Assembly: GCF_041146395.1 (NCBI RefSeq)
Contig: NC_090989.1
Span: 253,732,343 to 253,796,342 of the forward strand
Direction: 5' to 3'
DNA: 64,000 nucleotides
Source of the DNA: Eulemur rufifrons
Taxonomy: Eukaryota; Chordata; Mammalia; Primates; Lemuridae
The first letter of the stretch is position 1. Each line of letters starts with the position of its first letter. The notes under the pieces are model-generated. The model saw only the letters and a list, made by a program, of their open reading frames with translations. It did not search any database and was not told the DNA's origin. Shown piece after piece: positions 63,547 to 64,000 of this stretch. The position numbers and the translations under genes were made by a program.

Positions 63547-64000
63547 TACCAGATATTTGTTATTTATGATGGATTTTGTATAATTGATTTGTAAATAAAG
63601 TTCTAAACTTTCATTTTAAAATTATTTTATCTTTAGTTCATCTGTTATGAGTCTAGTTTAAAACATCTGGTACCTGCTATTGGACTTAAGGAAACAGTGT
63701 GATATAGAACCCTTTCAGACTTAGTTTACAATTCTCTCTGAATGTCAGCACCAAGAATTTCACTGTCCCTATACCAAAAAGACAATGAAATCAGCTCTCA
63801 GCAGTTATAATTGAAGGATGTCATCAACATAAGTTTTTATTGCTGCTGTGCAGGGGATGTTTTGTTTGTTTATTAAAAAATGAGAAATCTGAGTGAGCTG
63901 AACATTATAAGATAGGAACTCAGAGAGAGTTAAAATGCTACAGGGCAGAAAATAAGACCTCTTCCCCTTGTGCACATGGATTATATATTTAGTACTAAAC
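63547..64000. other. AT-rich intron to the window end
   Basis: Nothing is recognised, and no exon with the missing fourth knuckle Cys was seen. Confidence 0.45.

Overview
The window is primate genomic DNA, most likely from a lemur. It is AT-rich and intron-like, with no operons or dense open frames. The dimeric Alus carry diagnostic middles and right arms ('ctggacaact' or 'tggacagct' between the arms, 'gctgtgagctaggctgacgccacggcactc' near the end). These are typical of strepsirrhine Alus, and no galago-type tRNA/Alu hybrids were seen. The calls rest on reading the sequence and on memory of family consensus sequences. No alignment was run.

The only gene I can support is on the + strand. Three exons cluster at 53485-53528, 54611-54736 and 55670-55840, with canonical splice sites and compatible phases (1-0, 0-0, 0-0). 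They encode 113 uninterrupted complete codons of a CCHC zinc-knuckle protein of the ZCCHC7 (yeast Air1/Air2-like, TRAMP complex) family. The frame holds one CX2CX4HX4C knuckle in the second exon, one more plus a CX2CX7HXC module in the third, and the first three ligands of a further knuckle whose last Cys must come from an exon beyond the window. A weaker 66-nt, phase 1-1 exon-like segment lies 44 kb upstream at 9185-9250. It would keep the frame if included.

Everything else is intron. Positions 1-53484 hold layered ancient and younger repeats: L2 in both orientations, MIRs, L1M/HAL1-type LINE remnants (notably 29575-36255 and 48885-50415), Tigger and hAT-type DNA transposons, and full-length Alus at 9651, 11213, 18077, 23371, 30462, 41873 and 48514. 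Positions 55841-64000 hold two very similar and apparently young Alus (56283 and 63196), L1 pieces and unresolved sequence. Repeat-poor stretches of interest are 19061-23370, 38441-41221 and 44770-46560.

No rRNA, tRNA, CRISPR array or prokaryotic element was seen. The most unusual structural signals are a perfect 35-bp inverted copy of 2590-2624 at 3730-3764, bounded by an 8-bp direct repeat, and a perfect 13-bp-arm palindrome at 19522-19553. I found no convincing new biological system. The best leads are the divergent zinc-knuckle exons, the possible cassette exon and the templated-insertion scar.
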